Assembly (NCBI RefSeq): GCF_000801105.2
Contig: NC_079515.1
Span: forward strand, 22,467,407-22,531,406
Direction of reading: 5' to 3'
Length of the DNA: 64,000 bases
DNA from: Raphanus sativus
Taxonomy: Eukaryota > Streptophyta > Magnoliopsida > Brassicales > Brassicaceae
Below, piece by piece: positions 13,001-24,961 of this stretch. The position numbers and the translations under genes were made by a program. Position 1 is the first letter of the stretch. Each line of letters begins with the position of its first letter. A model generated the notes under the pieces. That model was not told the origin of the DNA and did no database searches. It worked only from the letters and a program-made list of their open reading frames with translations.

Positions 13001-16000
13001 AACCTAAATTATATACCGTAAATCCTAAATCTAAACTCAAATCCTAAACTCTAAACCCAAACCGTAAACCCTAAACCCAAACCGTAAACCCTAAACTCAA
13101 ACTCTAAACCTAAACCCTAAACTTTAATTTCAAACTGTAAACCACAAATCCAAACTCTATATCCTAAAATTTTGGGTTTAGAGTTTAGATTTAGGTCTAG
13201 GGTATAGGTTTGGGTTTAGGGTTTAGGATTTAGGGTATATAATTTAAATTTAAGGTATAGATTTGGGTTTATGGTTTAGGGTTTAGGGTTTGAGTTTAAA
13301 ATTTGGGTTTAGGGTTTGTGTTTAGATTTAGGGTTTAAAATTTATTATTTAAGGTTTGGTTAAAATTTTCGTTATTAGTTTTTTATAGCTATTTTATTAT
13401 TTTAAAAGTTTATTATTTATTTATTTATTTATTGTCATTAATCTATATATGATAATTTGATTAGAATAAGGAAAAAGGTGAATTCTTAAGTTCACACACC
13501 ATAGGTGAACCTAAGTATTGTTCCTATAAATGTCATTAAAAAGTATATATGTCTCCTCGGGGGAGACGCGAAAATGTAATGAAATAATGATTAAACGTTA
13601 AAGTACCTTAGCATCAAGAAGTTTGCCTGAAGTTGTAGCCTTCATCTGCAACGTCAGAAAACAAAAGATGAAAATAGAAACAAATTCAGTGGAAAAGTAA
13701 AACACAGAAATGAATTGTGGGAGTAATTAGTTGAGTAATGTGATAAACATTTATATGTAGCTAGATAAAAAGCAGAATATATTAGTTTATGAAACAATTT
13801 AGAAAACATGTGTAAGATTTATATATAACTAGTTACATTATTATCATGATAATAGATGCAAAGAAAATGAAAACATATACTGTTTAATACTACATAGAGG
13901 AAAATTAAAAGAAAATAACACTCAGGAAGATTCTGCTATATTTCACTTTGGGGTTTTATCTATTTGTATATTCAATTTATCTTTTTCAATGGATTGAGAG
14001 AAGTAAAAAATCTGAATCTCCTCTGATCCGTTTCCCTTTTGGGATCTGTATATGGTTTTTGTTTTATTGTAAGATTTTATAGGACATATACAAATATGAA
14101 ATGCATGTGGATGCATATATCACAGTAGGGGAGAGATAATCATATATACACATCATGTACATGCATATTTACATCAAAGCATGCATGTTACATGACTCCA
14201 CATGCATACATCTCGCCAAAATTAACTTTTAAAAACTAATGTTGATGAGTACCTTATCCTCAGAAGCTTTTGGAGGAGCTGGAGTTCGAGAAGTAGATGG
14301 AAGTCCAGATGTTGGACTTGAGTTAACCTTGTTATTATTACGATGCTGAAGCATGAGATTGTGATTCCGTTTGCTGCTCATCGGAGACTCCAGCTGTTGA
14401 CTTTCTGCTTTACCGGAGAAGTTCGCCGATCCTGAATCGGAGCTCTCTCCTCCTGACTTTGAACTCTCCTGCAATACATATTCAACATAGACGTACTTAT
14501 GATCGTATAACAAAATTTGATATAATAAAAAGTCAGAAAAGGGATGATTAATACTAATGAGGATTTGACCTTAAGCGTTGTATAAATTGACAACTGGGTG
14601 TAATTCAAATTGATTCCAGTTATAAAGTCAGAAGAAAGGAGTGATTAAGAAATATATAAAATATATATCTTTCAGTTTTGAGGGAATACAAGCAAAAACA
14701 ATATTTTATAAGAGAGAAGAAGGAAGTTGAAACATATATAAATGAGGGTAAAATTGAATTTTATAAGAGAAGAAATTTTCATTTTTATTTTGAAATGCCG
14801 AAAAAGGAGAAAAACCCAGAGGAAAGGGTCAAAGAAGAAGAAAGTGTACAGTAGGAAGACTTTGGTGAGTTCTGATTGGCCACGAAGGGAACATCTCCAG
14901 AGTCGTAGCTCCTCCTCCTGCAAAAAAAACTGCAAATTCACCATCATTACATTTACTTTTTTTTTTTTTTTGTAACTGTCCATCATTACATTTAACTATT
15001 TAAGTATGCATCATAATCATATATGATATTCATTGTGTGCAATTGTGCATGTGTGCGTTAATTAATTGCTGTAACCTAGTTTGAAATTAAATTACATCCT
15101 TTATCACGTGGGTCAATGTATAAGATATATGAATCTAATTCTGAATATTTGTCGGCATAAATATATATAGAGGACATATTGCGTGTATTTCATATTTGGA
15201 GGAGGTTAGAGAGTTGGTAGAAGAATTTTATCCTATTCTATTCAAAACAGGAAAATCGAGAAGAGAAATAAATAAACAAGTCACGCCGTCCATGGCTATC
15301 TTTTGCCTCCGTATCATTACCAAAACACAAACCTATCTAAAGACTTGTTCAGACTCAGACTCTCAACTTTGTCATTTTTTTCAAATTCATTTTTTTATAC
15401 TATTAGCTTAGAAAACTTCATTGGAGTTTGTTAAGGAACTCTCACGTCATGTAGGTATTGAGAGAGGGCTTACGTGGCTTAGCTTCGTCGCTCCTATACT
15501 TAACAGCTTGCAGAACCATTGCTTCTTCTAGCTCTCCGTAATCGAAGCTGGAGGATCCATCTTGGTTACTGTTTCATTTAATAATTCATTATTTAATCAG
15601 TACTACAAAAAGAATATTCATGTGTTGTTACAACTAAATTTATAACTAAACATTATTATTTTTTGGTTGAAGAGAACAGGAAGAACAAATTAAATTAATA
15701 TAACTCTACCTAGACAATCCCCTAGTCTATATTTGAGAAGTGATTTGCCACATGTCTTCTCTACAATCGTTTTCACAAAAAAAATATTACGTGGCTATTA
15801 AGATTGATGACATGTCATATGGTTAAATATGACATGGACAATTACATTTAATACTGATATATTTTTTTGGAAATCTTTTTAGAATATGGCAATAACTCAT
15901 ATATTATATTTAATATTGATTTATATTTTTGGTAAACTTTGTGGAATATGGTAATAATTCATAAATCATCACTAAAATAAATATATTCAAATATGATATT

Positions 16001-17587
16001 TTGAATTTCGAAATATTATATAATTTATTTTTATAATTATAAAAATTTTATTATCTAAAATTTTCTAAATTTTCTGAATTAATAAAAAAATAAATCGTAA
16101 TATCATTAGTTTCTTTTAGATATCTACAAATTATATAAATATTATTTAGTTTTAAATTTTGATAACTATACAATTTTATATGATTTTTAGTAATTTTGTA
16201 CAAGTTGATTTAATAATTTAACCAAATGAAATAAATAATTTTTTATCTAAGATTTTAACTTTATATATATACATATATATTCTTAAATATAATTTAAAAT
16301 AAAAAAAATATTTTCTCTTAATTTTATGCTTAATTAATGATATGTATATTAATTATTAGTCAAAATAATAAAATATATAATATTAATAAATCACATTTTA
16401 AAAATATAAAATTTAACTTTTAAAAAATTTATCACTACACATGGTGCATGAAAACACCTGGATTAATAATTATGACATAGCTACTAAAATTGATGACATG
16501 ACTTATAGATTAATATGACATGGACAATTATATTTAATGTTAATTTATATTTTTGATAAAAAATTTAAAATATGGTAATAACTCATATATTATATTTATT
16601 ATCGATTTATATTTTTGAACTTTTTTAAAATATGGAAATAACGCATAAATCATCATTAAAATAAATATATTCAATTATGGTATTTCAAATTTTGAAATAT
16701 CATTTAATTTAAAAATATTTCAAAAATATATACATATTTTAGAAAATTATAAAATTAAATCATAAAATCAAATTAAATCTTAAAATCATTAGTTTCTTAT
16801 ATATATTTACAGATTTGATAAATATTGTTTAATTTTAATTTTTGACAATTCTGAAATTTTACATATTTATTTAATATATTTAATTAAAATAAATAGATAG
16901 AAAAATCTACCTAAGATTATAATTTTAAGTATATACATGCACATTCTTAAATATAACTTAAAATAAACAAAATTGGTTTTATCTTAATTTTAATGTTTAG
17001 TTAAATCAAATTTATATTAAAATATTGATAAAAAAAAAGAAAATTTATAATATTAATAAAAAATAAATATAATTTATATTTATCTTTTAAAAAATATTTT
17101 AAAATTCTTTTACTGCACATGGTGCAGGAAAACACCTAGTCGTATATGATAAAATGTATACACCAGAATTACAATTACTATACATATCATATTTCGAATA
17201 TTTTAGCAAAGAAAAAAACCTAATTCGGATGTTATATAATACAATATTTTCCGTTTACCCATTGATTTACGTTAACAATTTATTAATGACACTGTACATG
17301 TTATTATTAAGAAAACAAAATTTGAGGATAGTCAAATAAAACCCATAGAAAGGTCTAGAGCTAATCATAAGACTGAATATTATTAAGAAAATATGCATTT
17401 TATGTATATTAGTGTGAAGAAGAAAAGAAAAGCTTTGTGATATATGAAAACAAAAGCGTCAGGGAAGATTTTGTTACATGAATCCAGGAGGTGGAGGATT
17501 GTTGCTGAGGCCATGAAGAAGTGAATAAGAAAGATGATGATTATCATTATGGTTTATGGCTTCGCTGATTACTCTATGGTTAGCCAT
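10041..17587 (-). CDS. TGA9: TGA-type bZIP transcription factor with DOG1 domain, TGA9-like
   Basis: Twelve exons (minus): 17587-17478, 15568-15474, 14917-14850, 14468-14253, 13645-13607, 12655-12596, 12209-12132, 12051-12003, 11879-11608, 11286-11065, 10360-10218, 10128-10041. They sum to 1440 nt, 479 aa, close to the 481 aa I recall for Arabidopsis TGA9. The bZIP basic region NREAARKSR (within residues 177-196) and the leucine zipper (about 197-222) are encoded by two small exons. The DOG1/TGA dimerisation domain follows from about residue 240 (MEYGRWLEDDNRHISEIRTG, then ILVSQMDLLTEQQLMGIY). The protein ends SRNHFSNF. TGA9 with TGA10 acts with ROXY glutaredoxins in anther development (family knowledge). 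The 3' end needs care: reading through after SLWLSRPRE meets a stop, but GA|gtaaga is a strong donor and a final 88-nt exon restores the conserved tail. Introns 1, 3, 5 and 6 carry insertions. The first exon (36 codons, MANHRVISEAINHND) matches the start less certainly than the rest. Confidence 0.93.
12221..12247. repeat. (AT)n microsatellite in TGA9 intron
   Basis: About 13 AT units lie 11 bases upstream of the 5' edge of TGA9 exon 7, within the region normally used for the branch site and polypyrimidine tract. Length variation here could affect splicing. Confidence 0.8.
12544..12593. repeat. Tail-only insertion beside a TGA9 splice donor
   Basis: GATAGGGATTTGTTAGTT is present at 12544-12561 and 12576-12593 (18 bp, exact). 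Between them is TATGTC followed by 8 A. The right copy stops one base before the GT donor of TGA9 exon 6 (exon edge 12596), so the insertion duplicated intron positions +3 to +20 and left the donor intact. Confidence 0.75.
12740..13524. mobile_element. Foldback element with telomere-like interior, in TGA9 intron
   Basis: Long inverted arms run from AACAATACTTAGATTCACC at the left to GGTGAACCTAAGTATTGTT at the right and pair over most of the length. The middle is degenerate AAACCCTAAA / TTTAGGGTTT, complementary between arms. TATAAA lies just outside both ends (12734-12739, 13525-13530), a possible target duplication. It sits inside intron 5 of TGA9 and would be transcribed as a long hairpin. 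No coding frame. Confidence 0.7.
14941..14994. repeat. Tail-only insertion in TGA9 intron (poly-T orientation)
   Basis: CCATCATTACATTTA is exact at 14941-14955 and 14980-14994. Between them is C, about 15 T, then GTAACTGT; read on the minus strand this is ACAGTTAC with a poly-A tail. It lies in the intron between TGA9 exons 2 and 3, 24 bases before exon 3. Confidence 0.75.
15726..17139 (+). mobile_element. Helitron-like element, internally duplicated, in TGA9 intron 1
   Basis: The left end TCTATATTTGAGAAGTGATT and the right end, hairpin CTGCAC-ATG-GTGCAG (17113-17127) followed by GAAAACACCTAG|T (17139), are Helitron-like. The body consists of two diverged copies of roughly 680 bp. Copy one ends at about 16461 with a decayed terminus (ACATGGTGCATGAAAACACCTGG), copy two at 17139. 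Shared phrases include GATGACATG, ATATGACATGGACAATTA and AATAACTCATATATTATATTTA. The base before the left end is G rather than the usual A. No protein frame. Confidence 0.65.
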
Positions 17588-18655
17588 CTCCCTGATTGAT
17601 GCTATCTTCCTATTTCTTGATCTTCTCTCCTATTTCTGTCTTCTTCTTAATTCTCTCTTGTCTGTAAAACATTAATTAGTCTTGAAAAGGGATGAAAGAA
17701 AGAACGAAAGGAAATAAGATTCACTAATAGAAACTTTGAGTTAAGAAGTAAGAGAGAGAGTTAGATCCAAAAAAGATAAGAGTGATTGCAAGTGTTACTT
17801 AATTATTGATAAGTTGAAACTAAAAATGATTGGAATCTCCAAACGAAAAGCTAGTTGATGATGAACATGAAGGTAAGATAGATATTGTGTTTAGTTTATT
17901 ACCTTTTTGTGCAGTTTTTTCTATTTGCTTTGGGGTGTTTGAGAAAAAAGAGGAGAGAGAAAGTAGGATGGCAACTTCTCTTCAAAATCTTTTTCTTTTG
18001 CTGAACAGGAAACAAAGAGGGTCCAATCTTTTCTCTTTCAGAGACATATATACAAATTAGTAATTAATTAATTAGTATAGTCTATATAAAAGTAATATTA
18101 CTCTTTCTGGCTCTCTACTTGTATGTGAAAAAACCTTTGTGATTCACCGGTCTTTCCTTTTCACCACTTTTCTCTATCTAGTTCCACAGAAAACTTTTTT
18201 TTTTCAAACTTTAGTAAACACAAATTTTTACTTGCTATAATACTTAAAGAACCGAACATATTTTGAAAAATAATAAAGAAATTTCGATAATAGTATTTCA
18301 TGCTAAAGCACTCGAAGATCTTGTCCTTCACAGACTTTGTTTCCAGGCTATATATTTGTTTTTGTGTGTGTAGCTACTTTTCTGAATAATATTTGGTTTG
18401 AAAAATTGTATAACAGAATTTGAAGAAAAATATTATTGACCAACTTTATAGCTGTCAAGAGTCAAAGCTAGTAAGTTGCGATGTTTGATTAGAAATCCGA
18501 TCTCTACACATTACCCATATATACAGATAAACTTTATATTATACAAGTTAAATGAAGATGAAAACATATAATATAGGAGTGATAAAGAGCTTTAACCTTG
18601 CTAGGGGAAGGAGCTTTATCCTTGTTAAAGAAAAAAGACCTTTATCTAATGCAGA
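17588..18655. other. TGA9 upstream region
   Basis: 5' flank of the minus-strand TGA9 gene. It contains A/G-rich leader-like stretches (17690-17780). No other gene was recognised. Confidence 0.5.
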
Positions 18656-18708
18656 AGATAATAAGAAGATAAGCCAAGGTTCAAAAAAAAAAAAGATAAT
18701 AAGAAGAT
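18656..18708. repeat. Tail-only insertion with target duplication
   Basis: AGATAATAAGAAGAT is exact at 18656-18670 and 18694-18708. Between them are 23 bases, AAGCCAAGGTTC plus 11 A. Confidence 0.7.
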
Positions 18709-18746
18709 TGGATACAAGATTAATTGGACCGAACATATCGGAGTTG

Positions 18747-18978
18747 TGGTCAAGTGGCAGTGGACGGACCTGAGATGCTAACACGTTTCAGGTTCGATCC
18801 TCCTACTATACAAAACTAAGTCACATTGTTTTGTTCACCTAACGCGGATATGAGTCCATGCTTTAGGACCCATTTAAATGCCCAGGAGAAGGAGTCCATC
18901 CGCGAGCTTGCGACTTCCCCGGAAGTTAGGTCTGGTTCCAATAGTGACCCGGGTTTAACCCTTTTTTTTATCAAAAAA
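18747..18978 (+). mobile_element. tRNA-derived SINE
   Basis: Near the left end is an A-box-like TGGTCAAGTGGC (18748-18759), and a B-box-like GGTTCGATCCT follows at about 18792, the spacing of an RNA polymerase III internal promoter. The body runs about 230 bp and ends in a T-run and ATCAAAAAAA. Flanks ACATATCGGAGTTG (18733-18746) and ATATATCGGGGTTG (18979-18992) match at 12 of 14 positions and are a plausible aged target duplication. No cloverleaf can be completed, so this is a SINE, not a tRNA gene. Confidence 0.75.
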
Positions 18979-18992
18979 ATATATCGGGGTTG

Positions 18993-19898
18993 AATAAAAT
19001 GGATCAAGAAGAAAATTAAATGAGAATTTGTATTTTAGTAATTAATATAAAATAAATCTAGCAGAAAAAGAGGAAGAACACACTAGAATGACTGACTCCT
19101 ACTCCACAATTTCTCTTTCTCTTCGTAACCGCCTGTTTGTGCATACGGCTCCTTTTCATCAAATCTCTTTTTGGGCTTACTCAAGTGCACAGTTGTTATA
19201 ATCTATCACCTTTTCTATTATTCATATTTATTTAGATGCATCTTTGTACATGACTACGTTTTTGTCTGTGTGAAAGGAGTAGAGTACATTTGAAAAAAAA
19301 GTTTCTTAAATCATCCGAGCAGCATGTTTCATGAAGTTATCTTTGCAAAGTAGTTTCTGTTTTGTTCTAAAACAACAAATAAAAAAAAATCTTTGATCAG
19401 GCATGAAAATACAGCACTTTATATAAAAAGCATAATTTATATTTTGACAAAGAATATGGTCTATAATTTTAGTCTATTAGAAATTTATACTCTTCTGCTT
19501 CCAATGATTAAAAGAATACAACTTCCCCAGCTAGATTATCTAAGTTACTTTATTCAGATGATAATGATGTTGTATTGGATTAGTCTGGGATTATAGTAAT
19601 ACATGCAATGAGAGACCATACAATGTTTAAAAAATACTTATATTTAGTAATAGCGAATATCTTTGAAACATGTACACATTAACAGAGAGACAATGTAACA
19701 TTGTGTGATAAGGAATGCTTGTTTATATGCATATTAAAATATTATAATTGAGTGAGTTTCTGTATCCAAAGATCATTTAGCTCTTTTTGCTAAATGACTT
19801 TTGGAATCCGGAAGGGGATGCCAATAGTATGAATCATTACATGACTACTTACAATATAATCACTGATAAACAATTCTTCTTCAGTTTTTGGTTTTATA
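18993..19898. other. Intergenic, no gene seen
   Basis: AT-rich DNA; short frames only. Nothing recognised between the SINE and the retroposon at 19913. Confidence 0.5.
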
Positions 19899-19912
19899 GC
19901 AGAGACTGATAG

Positions 19913-21003
19913 CATAAGTGCTAAACCAACACTTTCTCTCTCCAGTCAAAAACACTGTTCGAGAGAGAAAAAAGAGAGAAAAGAGATCTGAGTCTTCCCC
20001 GGTGTCCAGAAGCGCGTGGAAGCGCGTGTCGGCGCCGGAGGTTCCCCCCTGTCTTCTAGTTAGTCTTTGCTTCTCCCTCGTCTTAGTTCTGCCACCGTCT
20101 TGTTCTGAGCTCTGGTCCGGCGAGCTTCCTCAGCCTCATCTTGCTGACGGTACTTCGACCTTCCCTGGAGTTAAGACGCGGTGGTTTGGTTCGGTGGTGA
20201 GTGGAGGAGTCGGCGTTCCTGGCTTACATGTCTTTTGGACAAACTTGATAAACTCTCGGGAACAGATCTAAATCCTGTTTGTCAGATCTGAAGGCTAGAT
20301 AAAGGCGTTGATGGGTTTCGATCTATCATTCTCCTTCTTGAAGTTGTGGGCTTCTGAGTTGTCGGTGCTCCAACTTCAAAGGTTCCTCTCCGAGGGTCCT
20401 TAGCCTTCGACCTGTGTGTGCGCCTCCTAGTTTGCTTCTGGTAGTGGTACCGACGTGTTTTGGAGGTACGCTTTGCCTTGGGTTCGTAGCGACGGAATAG
20501 CTCCTTTCTGTTCTCGGTTCGCGTGGATTCTCCGGCTTGATCCTAAGGCAAAGGGGCTTCGGCTCATATATTTGCATCTTGGCGTGGGGTTGAATGAGTT
20601 ACGGTTCGTCTCTTCACCCTTTGGGATTGCTTCTTTGGTGTCATCTCGTGGTTCCTGGTTTGATTCCGGAACAATAGATTGAGGTTGATCTCCATGGCTC
20701 CCTTAATAAAGTTCAGCCTTTGATGCCTGTCTCCTCCACAACCTCCTCCATGCGTTGGTATCATTTGCTTGGGTGTTTTGTGAATTGATTTAGACTCTGT
20801 TTTCAGTTTCTCAAGTTTATGTCTTGTGTAATGCCTTAGGCTTCAGGGTATCATCTCTGTTTTTGTTGTTTGTCTCCAGAAGAACTGTGTTTTCTTGCTG
20901 GCTTTAGACTCCAGGAGTATTGCTTACTCGTCGGCTTAGGCTCTCAAAAAATGTATTCCTCCTTTGTTATAAATCAATGCAAGCTTTAGTGTGAAAAAAA
21001 AAA
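19913..21003 (+). mobile_element. Poly-A retroposon (LINE-derived or Sadhu-like)
   Basis: A GC-richer 1.09-kb block with a pyrimidine/purine-rich start (CTTTCTCTCTCC, then GAGAGAGAAAAAAG) ends in a short poly-A. GCAGAGACTGATAG (19899-19912) and GCAAAGACTGATAG (21004-21017) flank it, a 14-bp target duplication with one mismatch. No reverse transcriptase frame is present; short frames are not convincing proteins. It is a non-autonomous retroposon copied by LINE machinery. Whether it is a deleted LINE or a Sadhu-like family cannot be told by eye. Confidence 0.7.
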
Positions 21004-21027
21004 GCAAAGACTGATAGATAATATATA

Positions 21028-23418
21028 GAGAAATTACCTAGAATGACACATATTTTACTTGTAATGACTAAACTAATCTATATTATTTTACAATTACTAG
21101 AATAACTTCCATAAATGGTCAAAATACATAAATATCCTTGTAATTTCATTCTCTATTCCAAAAAATTAAAAGCATTATATCTTAAAAAACCTAAAAACAT
21201 GGTCTCCTCACTCCCGTCTCTCCGTTTCAGTCTCTCAGATCTGATGTCTTTCTGGCGGCGGTGCTCTTACCTGTTCTGTGAGAAGGCCTCTATGAGTCCT
21301 ATTTACTTTTGATCGATCTTCTGTAGTTTTAAGGTCTTCGTCTGTACTGGAAAGTGATGGAACTTCTCTCAATGGTGATATGGTGTGGTTGAGCGATGGT
21401 TGGTTTCTGCCTTGTTACCAGTGAGGTCGAGTTCATCGTAAGGGCGTGATCTGTCCGCCTGTGTGCGATGGTGAATCTAACTGTCTGGTGGGGGTTTGAC
21501 TCCGGCTCGGTGGTTCCTTGTCCAGAGGCGGCCTCTGCTTCATCACTTAGTTGGATTTGTCTTTGATTGGCGTATCCTGCATCAATGTTGAAGATCTGGG
21601 TGGAGGGACCAGTCGCTTGCCGCAGTTCCAGTTCGACTTGGTCGTAAGTTTATCCCTTGCTCAGCTTGGCTTTGTAGTTTTGTGTGTACTGCAACATTGG
21701 TAGTCTATTACTAGTTTCTTAGTTTTATGTGTTCCGCAAATTTAGTTTATTAGCATTTACAGTTTGAGTTAGTTTAGTCATGTTACTCACTATCAATTTA
21801 GTCATGATAGTAACTCACTTCGATAAAAAAGAAAGAAAGATAGTAACTCACTTAATCATTATGTGTTCTACAACTTAAGTATATATGTAGAAACAGTTTC
21901 CCTTAATCTAATTTATAAGGTACACTAATTGTGGTTCTCATGCTAATATCTTGTTCTTTCTCAGTTCACTTCGGGCTTTTCATATTTTTGGCTTCTTTTA
22001 GAAAAAGAATGTTGTCGGCATTGCAAAACTATATTTTATCTCCTAAAATGTAGAAGAAAAGTAAGAAGCAGTTCAGGGTGCAAAGACAGAAGAACATATC
22101 GCAAGATTTGACCTTGGAGACCGTGGGTTTGTACACTTTAAATATTTTGCTGTTTACCAATTGGATGCAGGTTTAAGTTAACGGCTTGAACGACGAGATA
22201 TTATTCCGGTTCTACATCTGAATATTGCTGTAGAAATCTACGAAGAGGTTTCTGAAGTTTGCTAAGTAATATGCATGTTGTTTTAAATTGCTTATGCAGT
22301 ATTTTGTTTTTTTTTGGTATTGGATGTACAAGTAGTCCAATACGCAGGCTGATGTTCTTTTAGTCGGATTATTATATATGCCAGTCATGAGTTTGTTACT
22401 CCAAACTTTTATAGTTTCATCAACAATTTCATACAGATTTTTTATTCACTTTGCCCCTAGTAACACTATTTATAAAAGTATATTTGCAGTGACAAAATAA
22501 CCGTGGACTCTTAAGTTAAATCCATACCCTATGCTTCAGGTGCTAAAAGAGACTTGGATATGATACGTGAGACAATTCTACATGTATAATATACACAGAA
22601 AAAGCGTCAAATATACCAACGAAAGAATTTAGAGTTTGTTGATACTTCATAAATTGATACCTAATTGCAAGGGGACTTGATAAGGAAAAAAGAGGGAAGA
22701 AGGAGATGACGACAGATCAAAAAAATCAGATATTTCTAATCTTAATTAACCTAAAAATATACCAGAGTCAAAATTTGTGTAAACCAGATCAAATTTGAAC
22801 ATTAAATTAGGTTTGGTAGACATAAACCCAGATTTTTATCAACAAATCTGCCGCAACGTATCTTTAAAAGTCTGCCACCACATTAAATAAAAAGTCTACC
22901 AACTATTTTAAGTCGAACATATAAATCTGCCATAAAAAATAAGTCTACCAATCATTTTAAGTCGGATATATATATCTGACATAAGAAAATAAATCGAACA
23001 TAAAAAAATAAGTCTGTACATAAAAAAATAAACCAACCACAAAAATCGACCATTTATAACAAATCTGCCACCTCATTCGTGAGACATATTCCTAAAAATC
23101 TATTTTCTTATACAAATCGGACAATTAACTCTGCCGTGATAAAAAAATCTGACGTTTCTAGAAAATCTGACACCACTTTAACGCTAGATTTATTTTTGCA
23201 AACAGATTTTACAAACAGATTTATTACTCGACAGATTTATTTTTAAAAAAATAAATCTGTCGTCGACCAAATATTAAGGGTAATTTGGTAATATAATTTT
23301 TTTGTTATAACTATGGACAAGGGCAATTTCGACCAGAAAAATATTCTAATAATTTTCAAAAAATATGAATCATTCTAGTAATAACACAACTAATTTGAGT
23401 CATTTTAGTAAACTTCCC
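21028..23418. mobile_element. Non-autonomous Mutator-like element
   Basis: The 9-bp duplication TAATATATA lies at 21019-21027 and 23419-23427. The ends GAGAAATTACCTAGAATGAC and the reverse complement of the right end, GGGAAGTTTACTAAAATGAC, agree at 15 of 20 bases. Nine-base duplications identify Mutator-like elements. There is no transposase. The left half (21190-21680) is GC-richer and may be captured host sequence of unknown origin. The right part (22840-23270) is an array of AAATCTGCC / AAGTCTRCC-like words and their complements. A tail-only insertion sits inside at 21806. Confidence 0.75.
21806..21853. repeat. Tail-only insertion inside the MULE
   Basis: GATAGTAACTCACTT is exact at 21806-21820 and 21839-21853, around the 18-base A-rich CGATAAAAAAGAAAGAAA. 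Confidence 0.75.
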
Positions 23419-23427
23419 TAATATATA

Positions 23428-24944
23428 TGTGAGCAATTTTCTAAAAATGTAATTCTTACTTTTTTGAACACATGAGTCTAACTGGTGACAAATGAACGAA
23501 GAAGAATAACTCATTTCCTAATATTTCTAACAAATTTTACCATTCACAAGGAATAATCACTCTTTTTCATTCCTTTTATTGTAAAGAAATAAAGAACAAA
23601 TTTGTTCTTCACAAATTTTGATATAGAATAACCGTTTCTCATCATTCCCATAATTTTATTCTTATTCATTTTTTTTTCTATTTGTTCATAGTACTTCCGA
23701 AATGGTTACCAGTTAGACCCTAACTAGTCTTGTATTCAATTATCAAAATTGGATATTAATGGAACTAGAACAGCAATTCCTGTAATCGGTTAACCTACCA
23801 TACTTAAGTTGAATAAACTATTTCGCTTCTACCAGTTCATCCAAAATACCCATTATATTATTATGACAATTATATAGACGATCATTAAGATAACACTAAA
23901 CGGCCTTTTTGCACTAGTCGTAAAAATTGTTAAAAAAAATATCAATAACTAATAATTATAAACATCTCAATCAAGTATTATTTAATTGGATTTGTTTGGT
24001 ATTATCCTTAATTTTGTTGATGGGTCAACATCCAGTCCATGTCATCACCTAAATCTCAATGCCACATTTCAGATCCGTTTCCTCTATTAGAAATTGTTAC
24101 ATGTCTCCTTTGATTCGTATAATGTCTATGAGCTCTTGCAGATCTAAAGTTGCCATTACTTTCTTCTTTAATGTATGTCACTATGAATCCCTCAAATTGC
24201 GTCTTTAAATGTTCTTTTATTACGGCTTTTTCAATGCTATTTGTTTTTGTAGATGTATACTGATTTCACAGTTTAAGTTTATATGAATTCAATATTGGTT
24301 TGTCCATTGAAACAGTGATTAGAGATTATCAAACTCAGCCCAATATCACAATCTTATTTGGAAAATGCATATTAGAATCCTTTGCGTATGCACTTAGTGG
24401 TTGACGTTCTTTTTTCCTGACAGCAAAGTAATACAGTATTTCAATACGAATTTTATCAAATATTTTTTTTGCTTGTATAGCTCTGTTAAATGTGATTGAT
24501 TGATTTACTAAATGCAACACACAAAATTTTGTGGTTTTGCAGTACTAGTCAAACTTAATAATGTTATTTTACAAAATAACAATATATATTCAACCTCTGA
24601 AAACATTAAAACCATATCAAGAGTCTCAGTAATTAAATTTATTTACTTTATTTAAATACAATACATTTTTATCCATTTGAAAATAATTCTCCCTAGAAAT
24701 AATTGTTAATAATAAATTTATCGACCGACCCATGCACTAGGAATGTAACTATATGAAACAGAGAGATTATATGTTTAGGAAAACACTAAAACCTATTAAA
24801 TTTTGATTATAAATGCATTATTTTGTGTTTAACTATTTTTCATAATTTTTATTCAGTCAAGATTCAACCAAAATAATTTATCATTATAATTTGATAAAAG
24901 TGCATTGAAAATGTTAAAATATATTTTTAAACAATTCTTTAACT
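23428..24944. other. Intergenic, no gene seen
   Basis: AT-rich DNA upstream of the LINE-like insertion. I looked here for the missing 5' exons of the ROPGAP gene (CRIB motif) and found none. Confidence 0.5.
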
Positions 24945-24961
24945 AAAATATTGATCATTTT

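Noticed and set aside
12890..13340. Interstitial telomere
   Set aside because: The AAACCCTAA units are degenerate and switch to the complementary strand at the centre, as part of a foldback element, instead of a tandem telomere array.
18747..18810. tRNA gene
   Set aside because: A- and B-box-like motifs are present but no acceptor stem or anticodon arm can be formed; poly-A and target duplication point to a SINE.
19918..20764. Several 65-117 aa frames in the retroposon at 19913
   Set aside because: They overlap in conflicting frames, match no recognised family, and sit within a flanked retroposon.
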